DNA of 64,000 bases from positions 2,317,001 through 2,381,000 of the forward strand of contig CP069393.1 in assembly GCA_016887505.1 (NCBI GenBank), written 5' to 3'. Both the position numbers and the translations under genes were made by a program. The notes under the pieces were generated by a model. The model made no database searches and was not told the origin of the DNA. It worked only from the letters and a program-made list of their open reading frames with translations. This document shows positions 1 to 9,224 of this stretch, in pieces (positions within the stretch are counted from its first letter, which is position 1; every line of letters starts with the position of its first letter). The stretch is from Clostridia bacterium (GTDB taxonomy: Bacteria; Bacillota; TC1; UBA5767).

Positions 1-571
1 TGCCGTTGGCCACTTGCGTGGCAGGCAGGGTGTAGGTTACCGTCGGGTCTAGTATTGAGAATTTCGGAAAGTTGAGTTCACAGAATACGGGGAACTTTCC
101 TTTGTCGTAGCTTATGACAGCAGTGCGGTTCATTTCTGAGCCTGTTGCTGGTAGGGTCAGGACTACTCCGATGGGTGTTGAGGTTTTTATGGAGTTTATT
201 GACTCTGGGTTTAAGAGTAAATCAACGGGGTCATCTCCTTCATAGTTGGCAGCCAGGTTGATAAATTTGGTGCCGTCGATGACGGAGCCACCGCCTACTG
301 CGAGTAGGAAGTCGACTTTTTCTTTTTTGATGATATCGAGTGATTTGATTAGATGATAGTAACTGGGATTTGCTTCTATACCTGAAAATTCAAGATATTT
401 GCGGTCTCCGAGTGCTTTGGTTACTTGGTCTAGTATTCCGTTCTTCTTGATGCTGCCGCCTCCGTAGAGTATGAGTACAGTTGCATCTTTGGGGATTTGC
501 GCGTCCAAATTCTTGATTTGGCCTTGTCCAAACAGGATACGGGTAGGGTTGTAAAATTCAAAATTTTGCAT
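1..571 (-). CDS. Iron-containing alcohol dehydrogenase, YqhD/BdhA-like (C-terminus cut by window edge)
   Basis: The reverse strand encodes the first 190 residues of a group III metal-dependent alcohol dehydrogenase. These enzymes reduce aldehydes to alcohols with NAD(P)H in the cytoplasm. The ATG lies at 569-571, and an AAGGAG ribosome site (reverse complement of 578-583) sits seven bases upstream. Visible motifs are the nucleotide-binding GGGSVIDGTK near residues 93-102 and the GSEM motif near 144-147. The N-terminus (NFEFYNPTRILFG) is typical of butanol dehydrogenase/YqhD proteins. The metal-binding histidines lie beyond the window, so intactness cannot be judged. The gene is divergent from everything to its right, so it belongs to another transcription unit. 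The family is clear; the substrate is not. Confidence 0.9.
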   Translation of the reverse strand, partial: MQNFEFYNPTRILFGQGQIKNLDAQIPKDATVLILYGGGSIKKNGILDQVTKALGDRKYLEFSGIEANPSYYHLIKSLDIIKKEKVDFLLAVGGGSVIDGTKFINLAANYEGDDPVDLLLNPESINSIKTSTPIGVVLTLPATGSEMNRTAVISYDKGKFPVFCELNFPKFSILDPTVTYTLPATQVANG

Positions 572-1300
572 AGTTTTCTCCTTAATAAAAAAGTTACAAT
601 GGCAAAAGAACTGAGTAGGGTAAATGAAACGACAGAAATGCGTTTAGATACAATCTCTTGTAGTGCATGTTAGATTTTTTAACTAGTATATTTTGCACAA
701 CCGGTGTCTGCCTTCGGTGTGGATGTTTCTGTTTTACGACTCAGACTTACTGCCTTCTGTTTATGCTAATAGTTGCGACTACTATAGTTTAAAGCATGTT
801 TGCCTTTAGGTCAAAGAATTGGAAAAGAGCTTTTTCTTTTCGGTGGAAATAGTTTGGTATTTTTTGTTTTCGTCTTGTGTGGAGGTGTGTTGGCCAAATT
901 GGTAGTGGTAATCTTGTGGCAATTTTGTGGCAATCTTGTGGTGGCTTGACGGGCAGTCTTGTATGAATGTTCGAAAGGATGGCGTTTTAGGGGCTAAATT
1001 TTTGAATTCTATCTATAGAAGAAGAGAGGTGCTCGGTCCATAATAGAGTATAGGGAAAAGTTTGTCGGATATATTGGTGATAAACGATTGGTGTGAATCT
1101 AGTTTGGATTGGGCCTAGGCGACTCGGGCCAGATGAGGGGCCGGGACGTTCGTTAGACGATTGAGGGTGCACCTCTAGGCAGGGCTAGCTTCATCTAGTG
1201 ATAGCGGGGTAAGGCAAGAAGGCTTGTACCGGTGATGCCGATGGGAAGTTTGTTTTGGTGTCGTGTTTTCGAAGAAATGATACAGATGGGGGACAGGATT
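572..1300. other. Intergenic region with a possible structured leader
   Basis: No credible gene is visible in these 729 bases between two divergent genes. At 900-950 there is a short imperfect repetition of TTGTGGCAAT. Bases 1111-1190 are more G+C-rich and hold complementary blocks, GCCTAG at 1113-1118 and CTAGGC at 1175-1180, with the palindrome GGTGCACC at 1166-1173 between them. This could be a structured 5' leader of the CobW-like gene, but it matches no riboswitch class I know. Confidence 0.35.
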
Positions 1301-2263
1301 ATGAAGGAAACGGTATATTTGTATTTTATTACGGGATTTCTAGGTAGTGGTAAGACGACTTTTTTGAAGGAAATTCTGAACATGCTTCCCAAGGAAAAGG
1401 TTGGCTTGATCGTGAATGAGTTTGGTCAAATCAATGTGGATGGGCAGATCATTACGACGGATTCGGGATATGAGGTTGTGGAGATTAATAATGGTCAGGT
1501 CTTTTGTGGCTGTGTGAGTGGTAATTTTGTGGATTCTATTTGTGAGTATTTGACGTTGCCGATTCGCCACTTGATTGTGGAAACGTCGGGTATGGCAAAT
1601 CCGCATAATATTCAAGATATTTTAGCCAATGTGGAAAATAGGGCGAGTGAGGACTATGAGTATAAGGGTATGATTTGTATTGTGGATCCGACCAAGGCCA
1701 TGATGTTGGTGGAGTCTTTGAATGCGGTACGTTCTCAGATTAGTAAGAGTGAGTTTTTGGTTATTAATAAGGCGGACTTGGTGACCAAGGAGGAACTAGA
1801 AGAGGTTCAGGGTATGGTTGCTGAGTTGAATCCGACGGCGCCGGTTCTTGTGACGTCTTTTGGAAAGATTGATGAAGAGATGTTTTTGTCTTTCCTTAAG
1901 GGTGAGGTGAGTCGCTTGAATGCCCAGGTTCAAAATATTGAGCAGAGTATTTTGCGTCCTCTTAACTATTTACTTGCGGGTAAGGAGCCGGTTCCTTACG
2001 AGAAGCTGGTGGAGTTTTCGAAGAGGGCGGCCAAGTTGTCCTACCGTTATAAGGGGTATGCCAATACGGATCGGGGTGTAATGCTGGTTTCTGGTTTGGA
2101 TACGGGGGTGAATTATACTCCGTCGGACTATAAGATTGAGGGATTTGATTTGGTGCTTATTTCTTCTGAGGGCGACATAAAGGACGAGATTGAGGCGCTT
2201 TGGCAGGCCTATGTGGGCACTGCGCTTCAGATTTCCGAGAAGGGTAAGGAGTATTGGGATTAA
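1301..2263 (+). CDS. CobW/COG0523-family GTP-binding protein
   Basis: A 320-residue P-loop GTPase of the CobW/HypB/UreG group (G3E GTPases), whose members act in metal trafficking or metallocofactor insertion in the cytoplasm. The Walker A motif GFLGSGKT lies near residues 11-18, a VVEINNG segment follows, and NKAD is the guanine-specificity motif. The start at 1301 is chosen because a G-rich ribosome site (GGGGGACAGG) precedes it; the upstream in-frame ATGs have no such site. The usual metal-binding CxCC of the family appears here as C-G-C-V (1505-1516), so one cysteine is missing. The C-terminal domain is present but divergent. No metal transporter lies nearby, so the cargo is unknown. Confidence 0.85.
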   Translation: MKETVYLYFITGFLGSGKTTFLKEILNMLPKEKVGLIVNEFGQINVDGQIITTDSGYEVVEINNGQVFCGCVSGNFVDSICEYLTLPIRHLIVETSGMANPHNIQDILANVENRASEDYEYKGMICIVDPTKAMMLVESLNAVRSQISKSEFLVINKADLVTKEELEEVQGMVAELNPTAPVLVTSFGKIDEEMFLSFLKGEVSRLNAQVQNIEQSILRPLNYLLAGKEPVPYEKLVEFSKRAAKLSYRYKGYANTDRGVMLVSGLDTGVNYTPSDYKIEGFDLVLISSEGDIKDEIEALWQAYVGTALQISEKGKEYWD

Positions 2264-2437
2264 GAGGGATGTGGGGCGCGTCTTGCCTAGGCGTGTGATC
2301 TCTTTTGCGTGGAGATGGCTGTTTTTAGAAGGATTAAGATAATATGTATTCCATGAGGGCAAATCACCAAAAAAAAGAGGTGAATTTGTCCTTTATTTAT
2401 GGTATTATTTGTTGGGAGTTTTAGGGGGGGATGGTCC

Positions 2438-3712
2438 ATGTTGGACGCAATAGTAGGAGGATACAGTCTCCTTGAACTATTTTGGTATTTCGTGGGTTAT
2501 TCTTTTTTGGGATGGCTGCTGGAAGTGGCTTATGCCTACGTAAAAGAAAAACGGTTTGTAAACCGTGGGTTCCTTTTTGGACCATTTTGTCCCATCTATG
2601 GGCTCGGTGTTACAAGTATAATTCTTGCAGCTTCTATGTTTGGGCTGCATTCGTTCGTTTACAATCTGAAGAACCTGCTTACCTTGTTTGTTTTGGTGGC
2701 TGTTTTGTCTACGGTGCTGGAATTTTTGGTGGGCGCGCTCTTGATGTTGTTTTTTCGCCAACGTTGGTGGGATTATTCGGACCGGCCTTTTAATGTGAAG
2801 GGATATATTTGCCTGCGATTTTCTTTTTACTGGGGAATCGGTGGTTCGCTTCTTTATTTGCTGCTAAGCTTTTTGGGTTGGAACAAGAATTTGGTTCTGG
2901 CAAGACCCTTGTTTGACTATTTGACGCTGGTGGTATTTCTGTACTTTGTTGTGGATGCTACGAAGAGTGTTGATTTGGCGATTCGTCTTAGACGCTTTGT
3001 GTTGGAGTTGGCTGAGGCGGCGAAAGAGCTTAGGGAACGGATTGAGTCCTTGCCTGAGTTGGGCTTAGACTATCTACGGGTTGAGACGGCGATTCGTCGT
3101 GGCAAGCTACATGAGGGTATGGAAGAATTTTCTGAACATATGTCTCAGGTGGGTGTTGAGAGCCGGGTTAAGTTGAAGCAGTCGATGAATCGGTATGAGG
3201 CCTTGTATGTGAGTGGACGGATTCGTCAGTTCCGTCACATTGTTCGTGCCTTTCCTAGTATCCGGGATATCCGCCATGCGGAGATCATGGAGATGGTTAA
3301 GGAACGGATTAATTTGCCTAAGGTTACGATACGTATTGAAAAGAGGGGGCAGAAGAGTATGGCAGTTCCTACTGTGGGACATATTGAGGATGTCGAGAAT
3401 GTTCAGGTGGATAGTGTTGAAGCGAAAGCTACTTGGATGCGTCGTTTGATTGGACCGGAGAATGGTTGGGATGGTTATGCGATGCGGCTCTTTACGGTTG
3501 AACCGGGTGGTCATACGCCTAGGCATGCCCATGATTGGCCACATATTAATTTGGTGCTTTCTGGTGAGGGTACCTTGTTTGTGAATGATAGGGAAGAAGC
3601 GATTGAAAAGGGCTCTTACGCCTATTTGCCTGGTGGTACTAAACATCAGTTTCGGAATACGGGAAGTGTGCCGTTGGAGTTTATGTGTATTGTTCCGGAA
3701 GAAGAGAAGTAA
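2438..3712 (+). CDS. CmpB-type (PF06541-like) membrane protein fused to a C-terminal cupin
   Basis: Residues 1 to about 190 form several hydrophobic segments with the GWLLE and NRGFLFGPFCPIYG signatures of the ABC_trans_CmpB family, membrane proteins of unknown role. A charged, helical cytoplasmic part follows to about 300. From about residue 308 there is a complete small cupin with metal ligands in HTPRHAHDWPH and a GSYAYLPGGTKH segment. The start at 2438 follows a run of G residues (2424-2430). The cupin begins at an in-frame ATG (3359) that has its own GAGGGGG site at 3343-3349, so a separate 118-residue cupin may also be made. I know of no standard protein with this fusion, and its function is not evident. 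Confidence 0.8.
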   Translation: MLDAIVGGYSLLELFWYFVGYSFLGWLLEVAYAYVKEKRFVNRGFLFGPFCPIYGLGVTSIILAASMFGLHSFVYNLKNLLTLFVLVAVLSTVLEFLVGALLMLFFRQRWWDYSDRPFNVKGYICLRFSFYWGIGGSLLYLLLSFLGWNKNLVLARPLFDYLTLVVFLYFVVDATKSVDLAIRLRRFVLELAEAAKELRERIESLPELGLDYLRVETAIRRGKLHEGMEEFSEHMSQVGVESRVKLKQSMNRYEALYVSGRIRQFRHIVRAFPSIRDIRHAEIMEMVKERINLPKVTIRIEKRGQKSMAVPTVGHIEDVENVQVDSVEAKATWMRRLIGPENGWDGYAMRLFTVEPGGHTPRHAHDWPHINLVLSGEGTLFVNDREEAIEKGSYAYLPGGTKHQFRNTGSVPLEFMCIVPEEEK

Positions 3713-3922
3713 GTTAGTAGTAGAGTAGGAAAAACTGAAATAGATAGATAGTCGAAAAAGGACGAGGACCCTTGTGGTATGTTCTTATGATATGAGTGGA
3801 TGCATTCATGATCTGATGCGACTGGTATTTGGGGAGGTACTGGTGGCGTGGCAGTTATTGCTGGTTGGATTGTTTGGGAAAGTTCTAGATAACTTTTTAT
3901 GTGCATACGGAAAGTACTGGTT

Positions 3923-3954
3923 AGGGGCAGTCTATTTTAGACTGCCCCTTTTTG
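3923..3954 (+). terminator. Rho-independent terminator
   Basis: A perfect 10-bp stem (GGGGCAGTCT / AGACTGCCCC) with an ATTTT loop is followed by a T-run. It ends the transcript of the CmpB-cupin gene, just before the next gene's leader. Confidence 0.9.
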
Positions 3955-4002
3955 TGGATAAAGGACATATCGGTTAAAATGGGATATGAATCGGGGGGAA
4001 GT

Positions 4003-5043
4003 ATGATGAAATTGCTAAAAATTATTTTTGCGTTTATCATTTTCTATTTTTTGGTGACGGCCTTTAATGGCATGGTGGCTTTTGCTAGAACCATTAGCTT
4101 CGGGAATTATTATTTGGAACTGGGTTTCTATGTTTTGGTGGCTTTTTTGGTCTTATATTATTTGGTGTGGCCTTTGCTTAAATATATGTATATTCCTTCT
4201 ACCAAAACCATTCAGAGGATGAATGAGGGGGAAGTGCAGGCGACCAATCAGTTGTATCGTCATTTGGTGGCTAAGACGGATCAGGCTAAAAAGGGTTTGA
4301 GTCAGGAAGCGAAGAAGGATTTGGTCATTGCTCATTTGAAAAAGCAGTTGGATGAGTTTGATGAGATTATTCGTAAGACGGCGATGAAGCTTACGGCGAC
4401 GGTGACGATTTCACCGAATTCTTTTATTGATGGTTTGACCATTCTTTTGGGAAATAGCCAGATGATTTACAGGCTGTCTAAAAAGGTGGGGGTTCGTTAT
4501 CCGGCGAAGGATTTGGCCCAGGTCTATTTTAATGTGTTTTCTGCTGCTTCCTTAACGGGTCTTTTGGAGGAGTTTGATGATGAGATTCGGGAAATTGTGG
4601 AGGAGTTTGCAGAGGTGATGTCTCAGAAGGGTTCGGAGTCTGCTAGTGGTTCTATTCCCTTCCTTAGTATTCTTTCTGGTGCGATTAGTCCTCTTATTCA
4701 GGCTAGTTCCAATTTTGCCTTTGTGATGTATAACGGCTATAAGTATAAGAAGAGGCTTCTTAATATTGTAGAGGATACCAATTATTCGGATAGTGTGATT
4801 GCAACGGTTGCTCGTAAGGAAGCTAGGCGTTCCCGTATGGCCTATGTGAAGTACATGACGCAGAAGATGGGGGCATCTGGAGCAAATAGTATTAAGAATG
4901 CCTTTGGTAAGGTTATGCCAGGCATGTCAAGCGAAGAGGCAACCGCTAGTATGGATTTTGGTACCGCTATGACTCCAACGAAAACGAAGAAGAGAAGGTC
5001 TCCTAGTGCCTTCCTAAGGCATGTTTTTAGGAGAGATCGGTAG
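4003..5043 (+). CDS. YcjF/DUF697-like membrane protein
   Basis: About 346 residues. Two N-terminal transmembrane helices (about residues 3-25 and 35-58) are followed by a charged linker. A second, more weakly hydrophobic region around 130-260 has the pattern of DUF697/YcjF-type proteins (PNSFIDGLTILLGNSQMI, then FFNVFSAASLTGLLEEF-like helices). The C-terminus is basic. ATGs at 4003 and 4006 are both possible; the GGGGGG ribosome site at 3993-3998 is better spaced for 4006. It is monocistronic, with a terminator upstream and a long gap downstream. Family assignment is by overall pattern and the function is unknown. Confidence 0.6.
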   Translation: MMKLLKIIFAFIIFYFLVTAFNGMVAFARTISFGNYYLELGFYVLVAFLVLYYLVWPLLKYMYIPSTKTIQRMNEGEVQATNQLYRHLVAKTDQAKKGLSQEAKKDLVIAHLKKQLDEFDEIIRKTAMKLTATVTISPNSFIDGLTILLGNSQMIYRLSKKVGVRYPAKDLAQVYFNVFSAASLTGLLEEFDDEIREIVEEFAEVMSQKGSESASGSIPFLSILSGAISPLIQASSNFAFVMYNGYKYKKRLLNIVEDTNYSDSVIATVARKEARRSRMAYVKYMTQKMGASGANSIKNAFGKVMPGMSSEEATASMDFGTAMTPTKTKKRRSPSAFLRHVFRRDR

Positions 5044-5463
5044 ATGCTAATCCTGCTTCTACCCTAGGAAGTAATTTAGATGTAGGGCTAGTTTTGATAG
5101 GGTATAGAAGTAAATACCATGGAATATGGCTAGTTATTTTATGCATAAAAAAATGAGGCAGATAATCCAGTAAGGAACTGGTTTTAGAGCTCTAGCCAGT
5201 ATGACATGATACCAATCTTTGAGCTTGGTAATTTCACTAGAATAGATGATAGAAGCTAACTTTTATCTTCTACTATCTGCATTTAAGAATGATATTTTGT
5301 TGCTGTTTTTGAATTCTTGCTGATAGGTAATGGGGTATGCTAAGAATATGTAAGGTCTATGCGTGAGTGGAATTGATGTCTAGAACAATCTGTTCAAAAT
5401 TTTCAAGAGTATATATGAGAGCGTTTCAAAGGCATAAAAATCTAATAGTAGGGGGATATTTGG
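5044..5463. other. Leader region of the polysaccharide locus
   Basis: These 420 bases carry no credible ORF. The composition is AT-rich, as expected for a promoter and long 5' leader in front of an exopolysaccharide operon. A TAGAAG / CTTCTA inverted repeat lies near 5248-5270. I see no clear terminator, ops/JUMPstart element or recognised riboswitch. Confidence 0.4.
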
Positions 5464-6087
5464 GTGTATTTTAGAATAAAGCGATTGATTGATATTGTAT
5501 TATCTTTTTTAGGCTTAGTAATTTTATCTCCCTTGTTCTTGCTGCTAGTATTGGCAATAAAAATTGATTCTAAAGGGCCTGTACTTTTTAGGCAAAAAAG
5601 GGTGGGTTTGCATAAGAAACATTTTAATATTTTGAAGTTTCGGACGATGAGGATAGATACTCCAAAGGATACGCCGACGCATCTTTTAGAGAATCCGGAT
5701 CAGTGGATTACTAAGGTGGGTAAATTTCTCCGTAAAACTTCTCTTGATGAGTTACCACAAATCATCAATATCTTTAAAGGTGAGATGAGTATAATTGGTC
5801 CTAGACCAGCTCTTTGGAATCAGTATGATCTGATTGCTGAAAGGGATAAGTATGGTGCGAATGATGTGCCTGTAGGTTTAACTGGCTGGGCTCAGATTAA
5901 TGGTAGGGATGAATTGCCAATCGATAGTAAGGCTAGGCTAGATGGAGAGTATGTTGAGAAGATTGGGTTCTGGATGGATACGAGATGCTTTTTTGGGACT
6001 GTAATTAGTGTACTAAAGACGGAAGGCGTTGTTGAAGGTGGGACTGGTCAAAGTTCAACTTCTGAAACTGAAAAGACGGTGAAGTAA
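5464..6087 (+). CDS. Undecaprenyl-phosphate sugar-1-phosphate transferase (PglC/WcaJ type)
   Basis: A 207-residue small polyprenyl-phosphate phosphoglycosyltransferase, probably the initiating enzyme that puts the first sugar-phosphate on undecaprenyl phosphate at the inner membrane face. It has the N-terminal reentrant hydrophobic helix (about 10-32), the basic RQKRVG segment, KFRTM, SLDELPQ (Asp-Glu catalytic dyad) and GPRPAL near 105-135. The start is GTG 5464, with GGGGG eight bases upstream. It is the first gene of the polysaccharide operon, and its stop overlaps the next start by one base (TAATG). The sugar is not certain; the UDP-FucNAc genes downstream or UDP-GlcNAc/GalNAc derivatives are candidates. 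Confidence 0.92.
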   Translation: MYFRIKRLIDIVLSFLGLVILSPLFLLLVLAIKIDSKGPVLFRQKRVGLHKKHFNILKFRTMRIDTPKDTPTHLLENPDQWITKVGKFLRKTSLDELPQIINIFKGEMSIIGPRPALWNQYDLIAERDKYGANDVPVGLTGWAQINGRDELPIDSKARLDGEYVEKIGFWMDTRCFFGTVISVLKTEGVVEGGTGQSSTSETEKTVK

Positions 6088-6944
6088 TGAAGAAAATATT
6101 GATCACTGGAAAGAACAGTTTTATAGGTACTTCTTTAGAGAGTTGGCTTGTGAGGAATCCTGAAAAATATAGAGTAGATACGGTTGATATGATAGATGAG
6201 TCATGGAAAGAGAAGGATTTTTCTCAGTATGATGTTGTGTTTCATGTGGCTGGTATTGCTCATGTTTCATCTGATCCTAAGATGGAAGACCTTTACTATA
6301 GAGTGAATAGGGACTTAACGATTGAAACTGCTGCAAAGGCAAAGGCAGAAGGTGTGAAGCAGTTCGTTTTTATGAGTAGCATCATTGTTTACGGTGATAG
6401 CAGTAGTAGTAAGAGAGTTATTGATAGAAATACGGTACCAACACCGAGTAACTTTTATGGGAATAGTAAGTTGCAGGCAGAGGAAGGTATCAAGGATTTG
6501 GAGTCTGATGATTTTAAAGTAGTAGTGCTTAGGCCGCCAATGATTTATGGGAAAGGGTCTAAAGGCAATTATCCTAGACTTGCAAATATGGCTAAGAAGA
6601 TACCAATATTTCCTGACTTTGAGAATGAGCGCAGTATGCTTCATATAGATAATCTATGTGAGTTTATTAAGTTGATGATTGATAATGAGGAAAGTGGCTT
6701 GTTCTTCCCGCAGAATGAAGAGTATGTGAAGACTAGTGAAATGGTTCGTGTGGTTGCTGAGGTTCATGGTAAGAAGATATGGATGACCAGAATATTCAAT
6801 CCTCTATTGAGCTTGATGTTTGGAATTGGAACAGTGAATAAGGTGTTTGGTAATTTGGTTTATGAGAAGTCTATGAGTGACTATGATAAGGCGAATTACC
6901 AAGTAAGAACATTTAGAGAAACTATTGAGTTGACGGAAAAATAA
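6087..6944 (+). CDS. NAD-dependent epimerase/dehydratase (extended SDR)
   Basis: A 285-residue Rossmann-fold sugar-nucleotide enzyme. The N-terminal glycine motif is present in degenerate form (ITGKNSFIG, residues 5-13), then HVAGIAHV, SSIIVYG and the catalytic YGNSK (Tyr-x-x-x-Lys) near residue 130, and LRPPMIYG. This is the pattern of UDP-hexose 4-epimerases or 4-reductases encoded next to PglC-type transferases. It probably adjusts the sugar that the upstream transferase loads onto the lipid carrier. It is translationally coupled to that gene. The exact reaction cannot be read from sequence. Confidence 0.85.
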   Translation: MKKILITGKNSFIGTSLESWLVRNPEKYRVDTVDMIDESWKEKDFSQYDVVFHVAGIAHVSSDPKMEDLYYRVNRDLTIETAAKAKAEGVKQFVFMSSIIVYGDSSSSKRVIDRNTVPTPSNFYGNSKLQAEEGIKDLESDDFKVVVLRPPMIYGKGSKGNYPRLANMAKKIPIFPDFENERSMLHIDNLCEFIKLMIDNEESGLFFPQNEEYVKTSEMVRVVAEVHGKKIWMTRIFNPLLSLMFGIGTVNKVFGNLVYEKSMSDYDKANYQVRTFRETIELTEK

Positions 6945-6953
6945 TTTGGAAGG

Positions 6954-8195
6954 GTGGATAAGAGTTTGAAAAAACACATATTAGTCATCGCGCAATATTT
7001 CTACCCTGAGCAGTTTCGTATTAATGATATTTGTACAGAGTGGGTTAAAAGAGGCTATAAAGTAACGGTAGTTACAGGTATTCCGAACTATCCTCAAGGT
7101 AAGTATTATAAAGGATATGGATTGTTTAAGAAGAGGAAAGATACCTATAACGGTATGGAGATTATTAGAATACCTCTCATCCCAAGGGGCAATAATGCAA
7201 TCATGCTTGCTCTTAATTATTTGTCATTTGTTGTGTCAGGTTTCTTCTGGAAAGCATTCACTAAGATTAAGGCTGATTATGTATTTATATTTGAGGTATC
7301 GCCTATGACACAAGCTCTTCCTGGCGTTTGGTATGCTAAGAAAAGGAAGATTCCTTGTTACTTGTATGTGCAGGATCTTTGGCCGGAGAATGTTGAAATA
7401 ATTACCGGAATTAAGAATAAGTATATTTTAGGTGCTATTGGGAAAATGGTTGATTATATATATTCTAAGTGTACTAGAATTTTTACTACTTCAAATAGCT
7501 TTGTTGAATCAATAAATGAACGTGGAGTACCGACAGAAAGAATTGAGTATTGGCCACAATATGCGGAAGATTTTTATATTCCACTAAAAGAATTAATAAT
7601 TCCAGAGATACCAAATACTGATGCTTTTAATATAATTTTTGCTGGTAATATTGGTAATGCTCAAGGGCTAGATATATTACCGAAAGCTGCTGCTTTAATT
7701 AAAGACAAGGATTTGAATTTTGAGATATGCTTTAATATTGTAGGGGATGGAAGATATAGGACAGAGTTGATAGAATTGGTAAAGTCAAATGGCGTAGAAA
7801 ATATGTTCAATTTTATTGAAAAACAGCCAGCACGGAAAATCCCGGAATTTATGGCTGCTAATAATGCTGCATTTTTGAGCCTGGTGGATAGCTCGCTGTT
7901 TGCGAAGACGATACCTGCTAAATTACAATCTTATATGGCGTGTGGTATTCCAATAATTGCTTCTGCTACAGGTGAAACTGAAAAAATCATAATTGAAGCA
8001 AGAGCAGGGATCTGCAGCAAGCCGGGCGACATTGAAGGCCTAGCAACTAGTATTATCTTGTTAGCTAGCAAATCACAAGAGCGTTTAATTCAATATGGTG
8101 CAAATGCAAAAAAATATTATGATGATAATTTTAACAAGGATAAGCTATTGAGGCGAATGGACAAATTCTTTATGGACAAAGGATATTGGAGGTAG
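6954..8195 (+). CDS. GT4 glycosyltransferase, WbuB-like
   Basis: A 413-residue family-4 glycosyltransferase with a GT-B fold. The N-terminus HILVIAQYFYPEQFRIND, the YVQDLWPEN motif and the C-terminal PAKLQSYMACGIPIIA donor-site region resemble WbuB, the L-fucosamine transferase of O-antigen loci. The three UDP-L-FucNAc genes directly downstream support FucNAc transfer at the cytoplasmic membrane face. GTG 6954 lies directly against its ribosome site; TTG 6966 is better spaced and may be the true start. It shares the operon with its neighbours. Confidence 0.85.
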   Translation: MDKSLKKHILVIAQYFYPEQFRINDICTEWVKRGYKVTVVTGIPNYPQGKYYKGYGLFKKRKDTYNGMEIIRIPLIPRGNNAIMLALNYLSFVVSGFFWKAFTKIKADYVFIFEVSPMTQALPGVWYAKKRKIPCYLYVQDLWPENVEIITGIKNKYILGAIGKMVDYIYSKCTRIFTTSNSFVESINERGVPTERIEYWPQYAEDFYIPLKELIIPEIPNTDAFNIIFAGNIGNAQGLDILPKAAALIKDKDLNFEICFNIVGDGRYRTELIELVKSNGVENMFNFIEKQPARKIPEFMAANNAAFLSLVDSSLFAKTIPAKLQSYMACGIPIIASATGETEKIIIEARAGICSKPGDIEGLATSIILLASKSQERLIQYGANAKKYYDDNFNKDKLLRRMDKFFMDKGYWR

Positions 8196-8201
8196 ACATA
8201 T

Positions 8202-9224
8202 ATGTTTAGAAATAAGACGCTATTAATAACAGGTGGGACAGGTTCTTTTGGTAATGCAGTCCTTGAAAGATTTCTGAATACAGAGATAAAAGAAATAAGA
8301 ATTTTTTCTAGGGATGAAAAAAAACAAGATGATATGCGCCACAAATATAATAATGACAAAATCAAGTACCATATTGGTGATGTAAGAGATATTGCTAGTA
8401 TAAAAAATGCTATGTATGGAGTTGATTATGTATTTCAAGCAGCGGCGTTGAAACAAGTACCCTCTTGTGAGTTTTTTCCAATGGAGGCAGTAAAGACTAA
8501 TGTTATGGGCACAGATAATGTTTTAACAGCTTGCATCGAAGCTGGTGTTAAGAAGGTTATTTGTTTGTCTACCGATAAAGCAGCATATCCTGTCAATGCT
8601 ATGGGAACCTCAAAAGCTATGATGGAAAAAGTGTTTGTTGCACGGGCTAGGACTGTTGACCCGAATAAAACATTAATCTGTGGGACTAGGTATGGTAATG
8701 TGATGTGTTCTAGGGGATCTGTTATACCATTATTCATTGAGCAAATAAAGGCCGGTAAGCCTTTGACCGTTACAGAGCCCAATATGACTCGTTTTATTAT
8801 GAGCCTAGAGGAAGCGGTGGAGTTAGTTATTTTTGCTTTTGAACATGCTGAAAGTGGAGATATCATGGTGCAAAAAGCTCCAGCAACTACTATTGAAGTA
8901 TTGGCTCAGGCAGTTAAAGAATTATTCCATGCAGATAATGAGATAAAAGTGATTGGCATACGTCACGGTGAAAAGATGTATGAAACACTACTTACAAATG
9001 AAGAATGCTCTCATGCAGTTGATATGGGTAACTTCTATAGGGTTCCAGCTGATAAAAGAGATTTAAATTATGATAAGTATTTTACGGATGGGGATCAAAA
9101 AAGAGAAGAATTATCTGAATTCAATTCAAATAATACAGAATTATTGACGGTAGAACAGACTAAAGAAAAGCTACTAACCTTATCTTATATTCGTAATGAG
9201 ATTAACGATTGGGAGAATAGGTAA
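8202..9224 (+). CDS. fnlA: UDP-GlcNAc 4,6-dehydratase/5-epimerase, FnlA/WbjB/Cap5E family
   Basis: A 340-residue SDR enzyme, the first step of UDP-N-acetyl-L-fucosamine synthesis (4,6-dehydration with C5 epimerisation of UDP-GlcNAc). TGGTGSFG (residues 10-17) binds NAD(P). QAAALKQVPSCE, LSTDKAAYPVNAMGTSKAMME (Met in place of the usual catalytic Tyr, as is normal in this FlaA1-like group) and RYGNVMCSRGSV are diagnostic. The ATG is preceded by GGAGG. It overlaps the next gene by one base and forms a complete pathway set with the two genes after it. Confidence 0.93.
   Translation: MFRNKTLLITGGTGSFGNAVLERFLNTEIKEIRIFSRDEKKQDDMRHKYNNDKIKYHIGDVRDIASIKNAMYGVDYVFQAAALKQVPSCEFFPMEAVKTNVMGTDNVLTACIEAGVKKVICLSTDKAAYPVNAMGTSKAMMEKVFVARARTVDPNKTLICGTRYGNVMCSRGSVIPLFIEQIKAGKPLTVTEPNMTRFIMSLEEAVELVIFAFEHAESGDIMVQKAPATTIEVLAQAVKELFHADNEIKVIGIRHGEKMYETLLTNEECSHAVDMGNFYRVPADKRDLNYDKYFTDGDQKREELSEFNSNNTELLTVEQTKEKLLTLSYIRNEINDWENR

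Noticed and set aside
900-950. Tandem repeat or CRISPR-like array from repeated TTGTGGCAAT
   Set aside because: Only two or three imperfect short copies without regular spacers.
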